Positions 16,674 through 25,691 of a stretch of 64,000 bases of DNA are shown piece by piece. Under the pieces are notes generated by a model. It was not told where the DNA came from. It worked only from the letters and a program-made list of their open reading frames with translations, and ran no database searches. Both the position numbers and the translations under genes were made by a program. How positions within the stretch are numbered: position 1 is the stretch's first letter; the number at the start of each line of letters is the position of its first letter. Origin of the DNA: JBMOLL01 sp049325415 (lineage in GTDB: Bacteria; Bacteroidota; Bacteroidia; Bacteroidales; GCA-2748055); assembly GCA_049325415.1 (NCBI GenBank), contig JBMOLL010000061.1, positions 1-64,000 of the forward strand. Direction: 5' to 3'.

Positions 16674-17891
16674 ATGAAAAATCTCAGCCGATATATTTTA
16701 ATAGCCATTGCCGTCCTTTCCTTCATGGTGGCATTGCCCGGCCTTTACTGGCTGGCCTTTGAGAAACCGATCTCAGCACCGTTCATCATGTACAGCTGCA
16801 TCGACGACGACTTTGTCTCGATCCACGACGGGGTAAGGATGGACCGCAAGGGCAACGAACTGACCCTTGATGAGTATGAACAAAAACTGCCTCTGCTCAA
16901 TATGCGGCAGCTCCTGATGTCGGGCACAATGCCGGATACCATAAAGGGTGTGGAAATGGATCCCCAGGAAGTGAACCTGCATCGCTCCTTTTTCCGCTTT
17001 AAACCGGCCACCATGCATGCCCCCAAACCGGGTCTCTACCCTATGATCGAATCGGAATCAGGCAGGGCCCAGCTGGAAATGCCAAAAGACTTTTTCCGCA
17101 TCTCCGGCCGTATGGAATTTGTCGATGCTGCCAGTAACGAGGTGAACGAGGAAAAAACTATCATGTTTACAGCCGTCCTGCAAAAAAACGGCTTCCGCTT
17201 TCCTGCAAAAATGATCGAAGGGATCCCGACCACCCGGAAATCCTGCGACGAAGGTTACCTTGTAATTGATGATAACGATGCCCTTTTCCACGTGAAGATG
17301 ATCGAAGGGAAACCCTATGTTTACAAGGTGGATCTCCCGGAAGGAATGAAATTCTCCTACATCAACTGCGTCGATTTTAAGGACCGGAAATATTACGCCT
17401 ACCTCTTCACAACCACGAACGAACTGTACATACTTACCCAGGACGACTACGAACTCGTAAGATGGTCGGTCGACAACCTGAACCCGCCAACAGAAGAGAT
17501 CCGCATTTACGGCGACCTGTTCAATTATAATGTGATCTCCACCGGGGAGAACTACATGAATGTAACCATCCTCGATAAAAACTATGCCAGGGTCACCGAA
17601 TACAACGAGACCTGGGAGAGCCGCGAAGAAAGCAAACAGGGCCGGATCTTCAGCCTGCTGTTTCCCGCACAGATCAGTCTGACGGATGACAACAGCTCCT
17701 TCCGGAATTTATACATGGCTGTTTCACCTGGCTTCGCATGGCTTATCCTGAACCTGGTCCTGGTAGCCGGCCAGTTTGTTATTTACTACAGGAGAAAACT
17801 GAAAAACCGCTCCCGGTACTTCGATATGGCCATTATTGCCCTCACAGGGATTTACGGCTTTATTGCGGTAAATTTCTTTCCGAATAAATAG
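16674..17891 (+). CDS. DUF4857-like membrane protein
   Basis: A 405-residue protein with an N-terminal membrane helix (residues 7-28), a large extracytoplasmic domain of about 320 residues, and two C-terminal helices (about 350-370 and 382-400). The soluble part resembles the DUF4857 family, which I remember next to ABC transporter genes in Bacteroidota, with beta-propeller-like repeats (YLVIDDNDALFHVKMIEGKP, LYILTQDDYELVRW). It is the last gene of the sigma-to-ABC cluster and is followed by a strong terminator. It may be the periplasmic partner of the permease. No catalytic motif is visible. Confidence 0.6.
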   Translation: MKNLSRYILIAIAVLSFMVALPGLYWLAFEKPISAPFIMYSCIDDDFVSIHDGVRMDRKGNELTLDEYEQKLPLLNMRQLLMSGTMPDTIKGVEMDPQEVNLHRSFFRFKPATMHAPKPGLYPMIESESGRAQLEMPKDFFRISGRMEFVDAASNEVNEEKTIMFTAVLQKNGFRFPAKMIEGIPTTRKSCDEGYLVIDDNDALFHVKMIEGKPYVYKVDLPEGMKFSYINCVDFKDRKYYAYLFTTTNELYILTQDDYELVRWSVDNLNPPTEEIRIYGDLFNYNVISTGENYMNVTILDKNYARVTEYNETWESREESKQGRIFSLLFPAQISLTDDNSSFRNLYMAVSPGFAWLILNLVLVAGQFVIYYRRKLKNRSRYFDMAIIALTGIYGFIAVNFFPNK

Positions 17892-17917
17892 AACTATCAG
17901 ACTCAGGTTAATACCAG

Positions 17918-17960
17918 AATCCGGTTACCTCCGCCAGGCGAACAGGTAACCGGATTTTTT
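17918..17960 (+). terminator. Strong intrinsic terminator closing the long operon
   Basis: A perfect 13-bp stem with arms 17918-17930 (AATCCGGTTACCT) and 17944-17956 (AGGTAACCGGATT), a 13-nt loop, and a T6 run at 17955-17960. It lies 26 bp after the DUF4857 stop. Confidence 0.92.
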
Positions 17961-18331
17961 CATTTGGGGGGGAGAATGAGCCGGTCCGGTAATAATACAA
18001 TGCCAGTAACTTATCAATTGTTGGTTCTACTAAAAACAATCCGCCCTTTTCCGCTTCATGACAAGAAACAATAAATTCAACAATCAGGTTTTCCTGATCA
18101 TAAGCGCTTACAACAGGGAAAATATCCTGCTTGGAAAGTACTCTGTGCCGGTCAGCAGGAGCTACAAAGAAAAAGTGCTGCAGGATCTCCGGTAATGGAG
18201 GACCCGGGAGCTCCTTGCGGCAACTGGTCCGCCCCATATTTTTCACACAACCCTTATCTTCTTCGCTTTTACTGGTTTATCCGACAGGTTTTTCTTAATT
18301 TCAAACCCTGTTTTCCTACAAACCCCAAACA
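17961..18331. other. Intergenic region, no confident gene
   Basis: About 370 bp with no clear gene. A 45-codon frame at 18058-18195 on the plus strand (starting MTRNNKFNNQ) and a 112-codon frame on the minus strand cover part of it. Neither has a ribosome-binding site, signal peptide or recognisable motif, and the two conflict with each other. The small plus-strand frame is the more protein-like, but I do not call it. Confidence 0.5.
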
Positions 18332-18862
18332 ATGAAAAATCTGGTCGTTTTTTATTCCCGCAAAGGCAGTAACCGCTTTCTCGCCGCAAGAATAGCCCAA
18401 AGCCTGTCCTGCGAAACCGTGGAGATCCACCCCCGGATCAATAGCTTTTTTCTGTTCCTCTTTAATTTCAATCCCGGTATCTGGCGCATCAGGAAACAAC
18501 TGGCGGAGTATGACCGCGTGATCCTGGTCGGGCCAATCTGGATGGGCCGCTTTATTCCTCCACTTAGAAGTTTTGTCAAACGCTACGGAAACCAGGTCAG
18601 GAAACTGGTCTTCGTCACCTGCTGTGGCAGTACCTATGATAAAAAGGATGAAAAATTCGGACACGGCCATGTCTTTCGTCAGGTCGAAACCCTGCTCGAC
18701 GGGAAATGTGAAGCCTGTCAGGCCTTTCCTATCGGCCTCGTACTACCTGAAGAACACCGGGAAGACAGCGATGCCTTTATGAACACTCATCTGAATGAAG
18801 AGAACTTCAGGGGAGAGGTCGTGCAGATCTACGATCGCTTCATCGCTACACTCGCCGGTTGA
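18332..18862 (+). CDS. Flavodoxin-like protein
   Basis: A 176-residue cytoplasmic protein of the flavodoxin / NAD(P)H:quinone reductase superfamily. The first beta strand and phosphate loop are NLVVFYSRKGSNRFLA, the FMN-phosphate-binding pattern. The second strand with its Trp-containing loop (VILVGPIWMGRF) and the third (KLVFVTCCGSTYD) follow in the usual order. The core helix after strand two is longer than in small flavodoxins. It would carry FMN and act as an electron carrier or reductase. The next gene starts 11 bp after its stop, so they may be co-transcribed. Confidence 0.8.
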   Translation: MKNLVVFYSRKGSNRFLAARIAQSLSCETVEIHPRINSFFLFLFNFNPGIWRIRKQLAEYDRVILVGPIWMGRFIPPLRSFVKRYGNQVRKLVFVTCCGSTYDKKDEKFGHGHVFRQVETLLDGKCEACQAFPIGLVLPEEHREDSDAFMNTHLNEENFRGEVVQIYDRFIATLAG

Positions 18863-18873
18863 TCTTATTTGCT

Positions 18874-20028
18874 ATGAACCGTCAGGGGAAAAGTAATACT
18901 TCAACCGGCGTGGCCTTCTGCTGCAGCCTTTTCGCGCTGACCCTGTTTCTGTTTCCATGCACCCTGCGGGCCCAACAGTTGCAGGGTATCGTTATGGATG
19001 TGGAGGAAGGTCTGCCAGTCAGGGATGTAACCGTTTACCTTAACGGAACCACCACCGGCACTATCAGCGATACTGCCGGCCATTTTGCCCTGTTCATCAG
19101 GGATTTTCCTGCCGAACTGGTATTCAGTCATGTAAGCTACGGCTTTCAGACGCTGGTAATCGACAGCCTGCCGGGCACCACTCTTTCGGTTCAGCTCCGG
19201 CCCCGGCCCCTTCAGCTGGAACAGGTCTCAGTGTCGGAAGAAAACCAGCGGAAAAAGAACCTGCGGAAGTTTAACCGGATGTTCCTGGGCAACGACCGCT
19301 GGGGCAGGAGGGCCCGCATCGTCAATGAAGATGATCTTTCCTTTCTCACCGATTATGGCTTTACCGGGAAAAAGAGGAAAAAAGAGCTCGTCCTGTCATT
19401 CCGGGTATTTGCCTCCGCCCCCCTGCAGATCGCCTTACCCGACCTGGGTTATGAGCTACGTTACGATCTGGTTTCTTTCAGCTCGACCCGCGACACCCTG
19501 TCCGGAAGGGAACTGCTGAGTACCTCGGGATATTGCTATTTCACCTCCACAGCCGGTTCAGACCCGCAAAAAGACAAACAACTCCGCAGAAACAGACTTG
19601 CTGCCTATTACAATTCCCCACAGCATTTCACCCGCTCACTTTTCAGTTCAGATCTGGAAGAGAACGGTTACCGTGTCTATCTGATTTCCGATTCCCTGGT
19701 CGATGGCCACCCCTATATCAGCCATTTCAAGCCCGACAAATGCGGATGCATGATCGTAGGAACAGATGTAGCCCTGCTTACCGGATTGAAAAACCAGCAA
19801 CTGTATGTAAACTATTTCGGCGGATACAACGGGCCCATCAACCTGAACAGGGCCTTCTACAAACTCCCCTATGCCAAAAAATCCCTGGTCTATATCCTCC
19901 ACGACCCCTGCCCTGTGCGCCGTAACGGAACACGACCGGCAAATTCCCTCTCCTTTTCAGGCAGCCTTGGGGATAAACGGATCGGCGCCACGCTTCCCGA
20001 CGACTTTGATCCGGACAATGTGCTGTAA
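18874..20028 (+). CDS. Exported protein with carboxypeptidase-like regulatory domain
   Basis: A 384-residue protein from the ATG at 18874 (a TTG at 18859 would overlap the flavodoxin gene). The signal peptide ends near LRAQQ at about residue 34. Residues 35-120 are a carboxypeptidase-like regulatory beta-sandwich (LQGIVMDVEEGLPVRDVTVYL), as found at the start of TonB receptors, but no plug or barrel follows. The remaining 260 residues resemble the conserved C-terminal portion of CarboxypepD_reg-like stand-alone proteins of Bacteroidota. Its function is unknown. It precedes the gasdermin-like gene by 315 bp. Confidence 0.7.
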   Translation: MNRQGKSNTSTGVAFCCSLFALTLFLFPCTLRAQQLQGIVMDVEEGLPVRDVTVYLNGTTTGTISDTAGHFALFIRDFPAELVFSHVSYGFQTLVIDSLPGTTLSVQLRPRPLQLEQVSVSEENQRKKNLRKFNRMFLGNDRWGRRARIVNEDDLSFLTDYGFTGKKRKKELVLSFRVFASAPLQIALPDLGYELRYDLVSFSSTRDTLSGRELLSTSGYCYFTSTAGSDPQKDKQLRRNRLAAYYNSPQHFTRSLFSSDLEENGYRVYLISDSLVDGHPYISHFKPDKCGCMIVGTDVALLTGLKNQQLYVNYFGGYNGPINLNRAFYKLPYAKKSLVYILHDPCPVRRNGTRPANSLSFSGSLGDKRIGATLPDDFDPDNVL

Positions 20029-20343
20029 AACATCCGTTTACCGCAGTATTTCCTAAAGTGTATAAATGCCGGAGGTTTAAAGGGAAACTCTCCAAAAAAA
20101 CACAGCTGCTGCTTTTCGGACCCTGTTTTCGTCAAAATCAGCTTGACCCGGCCCCGGTTTTTAAATAACTTGTACCGTGGAATTCATTAACCCGGAAGCC
20201 TTCAGCCGATCTGTACAATACAGGACTGATATGGCTATTATTCTTCTCTTCCCTTCATCCTTTCGGTACCCCATGGAGGTACTTCCTGCGGAGGATGCTG
20301 AAAATCCGTAAACAGAGTAAGCTTTACATTCAACCCGTCATGT
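20029..20343. other. Intergenic region, 315 bp
   Basis: No gene is apparent. A promoter-like TAACTTG lies at about 20166-20172, which would give a leader of roughly 165 nt for the gene at 20344. No strong hairpin or repeat was found. Confidence 0.5.
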
Positions 20344-20973
20344 ATGAAGACGTCATTTGAAAAATTCATTGAAAAAAACTACAAGGGTCTGAATCTCATC
20401 TCCATCCCCAGCGAAGCCTATAAGCCGGGGGTGATTGTCAATGACGACGACCGTGTATTCAGCCACCTCTCCCGCTTTATTAACGGGGGAATAAACTGGG
20501 ATACCAAAGAAATTGCGGCCAATATGGCAAATCTGACCGTTACCGGTGAAAGGAAACTTGACCTTGGAGCTTCGGTGCTGGGCTTTATCACGCTGAAAGG
20601 GGGAATTGATACGGACTATTCAGTGGCATTTGAATTCAGCGACGTGTCACAGGAAATTTTCGATTATGAAAACAACGGTCCCTACGAAAGCGACATCCGG
20701 ATCAGGATCCAGGCTCTGAAGGACGCCAACCGTGAAGCCTGGCTGATGCTGCTGCACAAATTTGTCACCATGGAGGTGGTCATTGTCCATTCGGCCACGG
20801 TGGAATTCAAGAAGAACGGTTCGGTTGTTCCCCGGGCCCAGTACAGTCAGCTGGAACAGGATATCAGTATCAACGGCGCCATTAGCTGGAATAAAGAGGG
20901 AAAACTGGAAATCGTAAATGAAAAGAATCTTCCCTTCGGACTGATGGGTTTCCAGGTTAAGCGCTCCATGTAG
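20344..20973 (+). CDS. Unrecognised protein with gasdermin-like features
   Basis: A 209-residue soluble-looking protein with no signal peptide or membrane helix. Its opening (amphipathic helix FEKFIEKNY, then LNLISIPSE, then YKPGVIV) has the order of the gasdermin N-terminus: helix, LxPVPS-like strand, PxxLVV-like strand. It continues with a beta-rich middle (LKGGIDTDYSVAFEFSDV), a long strand pair around MEVVIVHSATVEFKK, and a closing LPFGLMGFQVKR that parallels the gasdermin end strand. I see no N-terminal Cys for palmitoylation, no clear C-terminal inhibitory tail and no adjacent protease, all of which known bacterial gasdermins tend to have. The assignment is a hypothesis from eye alignment only. 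A perfect hairpin follows the gene. Confidence 0.7.
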   Translation: MKTSFEKFIEKNYKGLNLISIPSEAYKPGVIVNDDDRVFSHLSRFINGGINWDTKEIAANMANLTVTGERKLDLGASVLGFITLKGGIDTDYSVAFEFSDVSQEIFDYENNGPYESDIRIRIQALKDANREAWLMLLHKFVTMEVVIVHSATVEFKKNGSVVPRAQYSQLEQDISINGAISWNKEGKLEIVNEKNLPFGLMGFQVKRSM

Positions 20974-21000
20974 TCTGCTTATCTGAACAGGCTCCTCCAC

Positions 21001-21043
21001 GTTCCCGGCATGCAGGAAAATGTTTGCCGGGAACCGCTATTTT
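21001..21043 (+). terminator. Probable terminator after the gasdermin-like gene
   Basis: Perfect 10-bp arms GTTCCCGGCA (21001-21010) and TGCCGGGAAC (21025-21034) with a 14-nt loop, followed by an AT-rich tail (TATTTTAAAA) rather than a pure T-run. Confidence 0.65.
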
Positions 21044-21214
21044 AAAACATCCGCTGATCTTTTTTTTGTAACTTTATTTCAATGGACTAATGCTTCCGGA
21101 TTTACCGGTGCCTCCTTTACCGTTATCGGTATCCCATATACGGTAATGAAGAGGAAACGGCAGAAAGCTACCTGTCAGAATTAAAAAATGGTCTTCTAAC
21201 AGAAATTCTTACTT

Positions 21215-21748
21215 ATGGACAGTTTTATGATCGGTTTACTGGAAAAAGCAGGAAACTGGATGAAAAAAAGAATTGCCGGATTTGAAACCACGATCCTGAT
21301 ACTTTTTATTTTATCCCTGATCCTGGAACTTCTTTTATCGGTTAATCTGAGGATTATCATCACCGCTCTTCTGTTGATTACTTCATCAGTCTATTACTTT
21401 CTGGCTTTTGCCGGTGCTTCTGCTGAAAACAAATCACTGGAACAATTCCTGAACCGTTTGACGGGTTTTGGCTCAAGCATTATGACAATCGGAATTCTGT
21501 TCAAATTGAATAACTGGCCAGGCAACGGAATAGCACTTACCGGAGGTTTGCTTGTTTCGGCACCCTGCTTGCTGGCCTTTCTTTATTTCAGGTACATCGG
21601 AAACAAACCTTCGCTGATTTCCGGCAGAACAGCTTTACGCCTCCTGGTGATGACTGCATTCATCCTCATCCTTTACCTTGTTCCTGAAGAAACCCTGGTT
21701 CAGATCGGTCTGATAAACAGAATACCCGGCGCTGAAGTTCCCGAATAG
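21215..21748 (+). CDS. Small multi-pass membrane protein
   Basis: A 177-residue protein with about five membrane helices. An amphipathic N-terminus (GLLEKAGNWMKKRIAG) precedes helices near 25-45, 48-68, 85-105, 110-130 and 140-160. The sequence FGSSIMTIGILFKLNNWPG resembles the GALFKIxHWPG motif in GldL-like and other small Bacteroidota membrane proteins, but the gliding-motor charged residues cannot be confirmed, and a GldM/GldN partner is absent. It is separated from the preceding gene by a terminator-like hairpin and about 170 bp, so it is probably transcribed alone. Confidence 0.65.
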   Translation: MDSFMIGLLEKAGNWMKKRIAGFETTILILFILSLILELLLSVNLRIIITALLLITSSVYYFLAFAGASAENKSLEQFLNRLTGFGSSIMTIGILFKLNNWPGNGIALTGGLLVSAPCLLAFLYFRYIGNKPSLISGRTALRLLVMTAFILILYLVPEETLVQIGLINRIPGAEVPE

Positions 21749-21851
21749 ACAGCATCCTGAACTCAAATGCTAAAAAAACTTAACAGGGAAATATTTGCAG
21801 TTTACGGCAGTTCTATGAACATAAACGTTCTCCGAATAAACTGCCTTCCTG

Positions 21852-23282
21852 ATGAAAGTCAAACTGATTCTCCCCTCACTGACAGAAGCAGGCACCGCCG
21901 GCTGGCGAGCTGTAAAATATTCACTATTCCCTCCTCTTGGTCTGGTCACTCTGGCATCCTACCTTGATTTGCATGATGAAATCGATCTTCAGGATCAGCA
22001 TGTTGAGATCCTGAACCTTGATGATTCACCAGATCTCGTTCTGATCCAGGTATATATCACGAATGCAAAGCGAGCCTATGCGATTGCAGAACATTACCGA
22101 AAAAAAGGTGCCTATGTGGCACTCGGAGGACTTCATGTAAGCTCTCTTCCGGATGAAGCTGCTTTACATGCCGATACAATCTTTCTGGGCCCGGCTGAAC
22201 AGACCTTTCCACTTTTCCTGGAGGAATTCAGGCAGAAAAAAGCCAGGAAAAGGTATGTCTCTTCCAGCGATCGCAGCCTGGATAATTTACCGCCTCTTCG
22301 CCGTGACCTGATTAAACGGAACCACTATCTCGTTCCAAATTCTCTCGTCATTTCCAGGGGTTGTCCGCATCACTGTGACTTCTGTTACAAGGATGCCTTT
22401 TTCAGGAATGGCAGGTCGTTTTATACCCGGAAAGTGGATTCAATCCTGGAAGAAATATCCGGTCTTCCGGGCCGGCACCTGTATTTTCTCGACGACCATC
22501 TTCTGGGAGATCAGGTTCTTGCAAGGAAACTCTTCTCAGCAATGAAGGGGATGAACCGGGTATTTCAGGGCGCTGCCACAGTGCGCTCCATCCTTGAAGG
22601 TAACCTGATCAATGAAGCTGCCGGAGCCGGACTTAGAAGCCTGTTTGTGGGATTTGAGACCTTTTCCTCACAGAACCTCCGTCAAAACCATAAATCCCAT
22701 AACCTACAACAGGATTATGGCCGAGCGGTCAGGAAACTGCACGACCTCGGGATCATGATTAATGGTAGTTTTGTATTCGGGATGGATAATGACGATAAGG
22801 ATGTCTTCCGTCGTACCGTTGATTGGGGAGTTGAAAACGGAATTACAACGGCAACCTACCATATTATGACCCCCTATCCCGGAACCCGGCTATACGACTC
22901 CCTGCTGAAACAGGGCAGGATCCTTACCAGTAACTGGGACCTTTATGATACAAGGCATTCGGTTTTCATGCCTGCCAGACTATCTCCTGAAGAACTTGAA
23001 GCGGGATACCGAACAGCATACCGGGAATTCTATAGCTGGCCGAACATTTTCAAAGCCGCCAATACCCATGAATCCCTCCGGCAAAGAATTCGTCATCTGT
23101 TATATACCGGCGGGTGGAAGAAATTTGAAAATTTCTGGTCACTGATCATCCGGACAGGTGGACTGCAAAGAATGCTTCCTTTACTTGAGCTTCTGCTTTC
23201 CGGCGAATCACAGTGGAACCTGAGAGATGCAGTCATCCTTGCAAAGGAACCCGATGAAAACAGGCAGGATTTCGGTACCTGA
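21852..23282 (+). CDS. B12-binding-domain radical SAM protein
   Basis: A 476-residue enzyme. The N-terminal third is a Rossmann-like cobalamin-binding fold (PPLGLVTLASYL, VALGGLHVSSLPDEA). The radical SAM core follows, with the cluster motif C-x3-C-x2-C in RGCPHHCDFCYKD at about residues 172-182 and later LYFLDDHLL, GFETFS and GSFVFGMDND, typical of the family. The last 100 residues are helical. Such enzymes do methylations, cyclisations or rearrangements; the substrate is unknown. An inverted repeat GGCAGTT / AACTGCC (21806-21812 and 21839-21845) sits just before the ATG and may be a regulatory hairpin. Confidence 0.88.
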   Translation: MKVKLILPSLTEAGTAGWRAVKYSLFPPLGLVTLASYLDLHDEIDLQDQHVEILNLDDSPDLVLIQVYITNAKRAYAIAEHYRKKGAYVALGGLHVSSLPDEAALHADTIFLGPAEQTFPLFLEEFRQKKARKRYVSSSDRSLDNLPPLRRDLIKRNHYLVPNSLVISRGCPHHCDFCYKDAFFRNGRSFYTRKVDSILEEISGLPGRHLYFLDDHLLGDQVLARKLFSAMKGMNRVFQGAATVRSILEGNLINEAAGAGLRSLFVGFETFSSQNLRQNHKSHNLQQDYGRAVRKLHDLGIMINGSFVFGMDNDDKDVFRRTVDWGVENGITTATYHIMTPYPGTRLYDSLLKQGRILTSNWDLYDTRHSVFMPARLSPEELEAGYRTAYREFYSWPNIFKAANTHESLRQRIRHLLYTGGWKKFENFWSLIIRTGGLQRMLPLLELLLSGESQWNLRDAVILAKEPDENRQDFGT

Positions 23283-23376
23283 GAAGTTGCCTGTTCATCA
23301 ACATCCTGTCAGTTTTTATGTACCGGGTATGACAGGAAATAATATAAAGTATTTAACTTTAAGCAAAATCCTCAAT

Positions 23377-24654
23377 ATGAAAAAACTCATCCCGGGCTTC
23401 CTTGCGCTTTCTCTGATCGCCCCCCTGTTCCAATCCTGCAAACAAGCTGCAGACTCCGGCCAGCTCAATGGCACAAACTACGCCGTATACGAGTGGCGCG
23501 GACCCGACCGGAACGGTATTTACAGTGAAACCGGCTTACTGAGTGCATGGCCCGAATCGGGCCCTGAACTGGTCTGGGAATTCGACAGTCTGGGAGATGG
23601 TTACGGCTCACCTGTTTTCACTCCCGACAGGATGTATATTCTGGGAGTCAGAGACAGCATTGCCTGCCTCTTTGCCTTCGATACAACCGGCACGCTGGAT
23701 TGGACCAGCGAAGTTGGCCCCGAATGGATGGTGAATTTCAACGGCACGCGCTCCACCCCGACCGTTGTAGGCGATCTGGTTTACACCACTACGGGCATGG
23801 GCAAAATAAGCTGCCTGGATCGGCATACCGGCGAACTGCAATGGACGGTGGATATGAAAAATGACCTGCACGGGACCTTTCCTCTCTTCGGCTACTCCGA
23901 ATCCCTGATCTGCGATGGAGACAGGATCTTCTGCAGCCCGGGAGGAGCTGATACCAATGTGGTAGCCCTGAACCGCTTCGACGGCAGCCTCCTGTGGATC
24001 AGCAAAGGCGACGGTGAGCGACCGGGATACAACTCTCCACGCATTATTCACCTGGACTCCCTCGATATCCTGGTCAACTTCTCGGCCTACGACATGATGG
24101 GCCACAACACCAAAACCGGCGAACTGCTTTGGATGCACCCGCAGGATAATATCCCCGTTGCCGAAAGGAAACCGGGTATGGGCGATACTCACAGCAATAC
24201 CGTTCTCTATGCCGACAGCTCCATCTACTATGCCGAAGGTGACGGTAACTGCGGGGTAAAACTGAAACTGGCCGCCGATGGTTTATCCATTACCGAACTC
24301 TGGCGGAACACGGCCTTTGACAGTTATATGGGAGGCATCGTTAAAATCGGCGACCATCTTTACGGCTGCGGCACGGCCGACCGGGATTTTAAAATGATCA
24401 GCACCCTCACAGGTGAAACGGAAAACAGCATCAAGGCAGGAAGCGGAGTGGTTATTGCGGCAGAGGGTCTGCTTTACTATTACAACCAGAAAGGTGAAAT
24501 GATGCTTATCCGGCCTGAATCGCTGGAGGTGATCAGCAGCTTCAGGATCAAAAAGGGCACGGGCGAACATTTTTCCCATCCGGTGATATCAAATGGACGA
24601 CTTTACATTAGGCACGGGAACACGATCCAGGCATACAATATCAAAGCTTCCTGA
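23377..24654 (+). CDS. PQQ-like beta-propeller lipoprotein
   Basis: A 425-residue protein from the ATG at 23377, giving a lipoprotein signal with FQSC at the lipobox; the longer frame from 23227 overlaps the radical SAM gene and adds no signal. The body is a PQQ/quinoprotein-type propeller with tryptophan-docking blades (WRGPDRNGIY, GLVYTTTGMGKISCLDRHTG, ALNRFDGSLLW, NTKTGELLW). Propellers of this type scaffold proteins or act as PQQ-independent folds, so I do not infer enzyme activity. A TAACTTTA element lies at 23354-23361, close to the start. Function unknown. Confidence 0.8.
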   Translation: MKKLIPGFLALSLIAPLFQSCKQAADSGQLNGTNYAVYEWRGPDRNGIYSETGLLSAWPESGPELVWEFDSLGDGYGSPVFTPDRMYILGVRDSIACLFAFDTTGTLDWTSEVGPEWMVNFNGTRSTPTVVGDLVYTTTGMGKISCLDRHTGELQWTVDMKNDLHGTFPLFGYSESLICDGDRIFCSPGGADTNVVALNRFDGSLLWISKGDGERPGYNSPRIIHLDSLDILVNFSAYDMMGHNTKTGELLWMHPQDNIPVAERKPGMGDTHSNTVLYADSSIYYAEGDGNCGVKLKLAADGLSITELWRNTAFDSYMGGIVKIGDHLYGCGTADRDFKMISTLTGETENSIKAGSGVVIAAEGLLYYYNQKGEMMLIRPESLEVISSFRIKKGTGEHFSHPVISNGRLYIRHGNTIQAYNIKAS

Positions 24655-24787
24655 AAAGCCGTACAGGCAGCCCTTATATCCAGCTACAGCATGCCCCTCC
24701 TGGTATGGGGAAGTGTTTTCCTGTAGCGGTGAATAAACCATCTGTTCCCCGAAGTGTTATCCTATTCAGCCGGTGCCGGACAGCAGG

Positions 24788-25609
24788 ATGAAAAAACTCT
24801 TTCGCATATTACAGATCACCGAAGAACTCGTTGACGATATTCTTGATCGAACATATGACCTTCATTTTCATGATTTTGAAGAACTTATAATCGTCACCGA
24901 AGGCAGCCTGGAACATTCGATCGATTTCACCACGGAAATCGTGGAGGCACCCATGGCCTGTTATGTGCCGATGGGCAAACTGCACAGGCTGGTTCCGCGG
25001 CGTGACCTGCGTGGCTGGGTGATCAATTACAAACCCGAATACATCCCCGACACCCGGCTCAGCTTCTATGCCAACTTTTTCAGCTCCACCAATGTACCCC
25101 TGTCCCCCGGCACCTGCCTGAACCGCTTCGACAGTCTGTGCGGGGTGATCATGGCCGAATACCGCCAGGAAATTACCGATCACGCCACCATCATTCATCT
25201 TGTTAACGGGATACTTTCCATGGTGGATGCCGAACGGAAAAGAAATATGCCGGTCGATAACACCGCCAGGGCTCCCCAGGTGGAAGCCTTCAATGCCTTT
25301 CTGAAGATCCTGGAGGAAAATTTCCGGCGGAGTGAAGGCGTCTCTTTTTACGCCGACCGGATGAACATGTCGGAACGTAATCTGAATCTCATCTGCCGGA
25401 ACAATTTCGGGAAAAGCGTCTCCGAGATCATCGAGACCCGGAAACTGGTGGAGGCAAAGCGACTGCTGCTGCATTCAACAAAAAACGTTTCCGAGATCGG
25501 TTTTGAACTGGGTTACAACGAGAAATCCTATTTCACAAGGGTGTTCCGCTCCCGGACCGGACTTACCCCTTCTGCTTTCAGGGAGCCCTCCCACGGGATC
25601 CCTTCCTGA
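24788..25609 (+). CDS. AraC-family transcriptional regulator
   Basis: A 273-residue regulator; the ATG at 24788 is preferred over a GTG at 24773. The N-terminal half is a cupin-type ligand-binding domain (LHFHDFEELIIVTEGSLEH, ACYVPMGKLHRL, GWVINYKPE). The C-terminal 100 residues are the two AraC helix-turn-helix units, with FYADRMNMSERNLNLIC and VSEIGFELGYNEKSYFTRVF followed by G-x-TPSAFR. The YceI gene starts 82 bp downstream and may be a target or co-transcribed. The inducer is unknown. Confidence 0.92.
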   Translation: MKKLFRILQITEELVDDILDRTYDLHFHDFEELIIVTEGSLEHSIDFTTEIVEAPMACYVPMGKLHRLVPRRDLRGWVINYKPEYIPDTRLSFYANFFSSTNVPLSPGTCLNRFDSLCGVIMAEYRQEITDHATIIHLVNGILSMVDAERKRNMPVDNTARAPQVEAFNAFLKILEENFRRSEGVSFYADRMNMSERNLNLICRNNFGKSVSEIIETRKLVEAKRLLLHSTKNVSEIGFELGYNEKSYFTRVFRSRTGLTPSAFREPSHGIPS

Positions 25610-25691
25610 AAGTACCACTCCTTTTCCGGATAGTGTAACCACCACCTCCTCAACAGGCTCTAACTTTGTCCCATCATTAAAAACAAAAACG

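Noticed and set aside
5033..17891. The cluster as a true nitrous-oxide reductase (nos) locus
   Set aside because: The polyferredoxin and ABC genes resemble NosR/NosF/NosY, but there is no NosZ, NosD or NosL; only an analogy is kept.
18058..18195. 45-codon plus-strand frame
   Set aside because: Too short and without ribosome-binding site or homology that I can see; kept only as a note in the intergenic entry.
17908..18246. 112-codon minus-strand frame after the operon terminator
   Set aside because: It overlaps the terminator hairpin and has no start signals or family resemblance.
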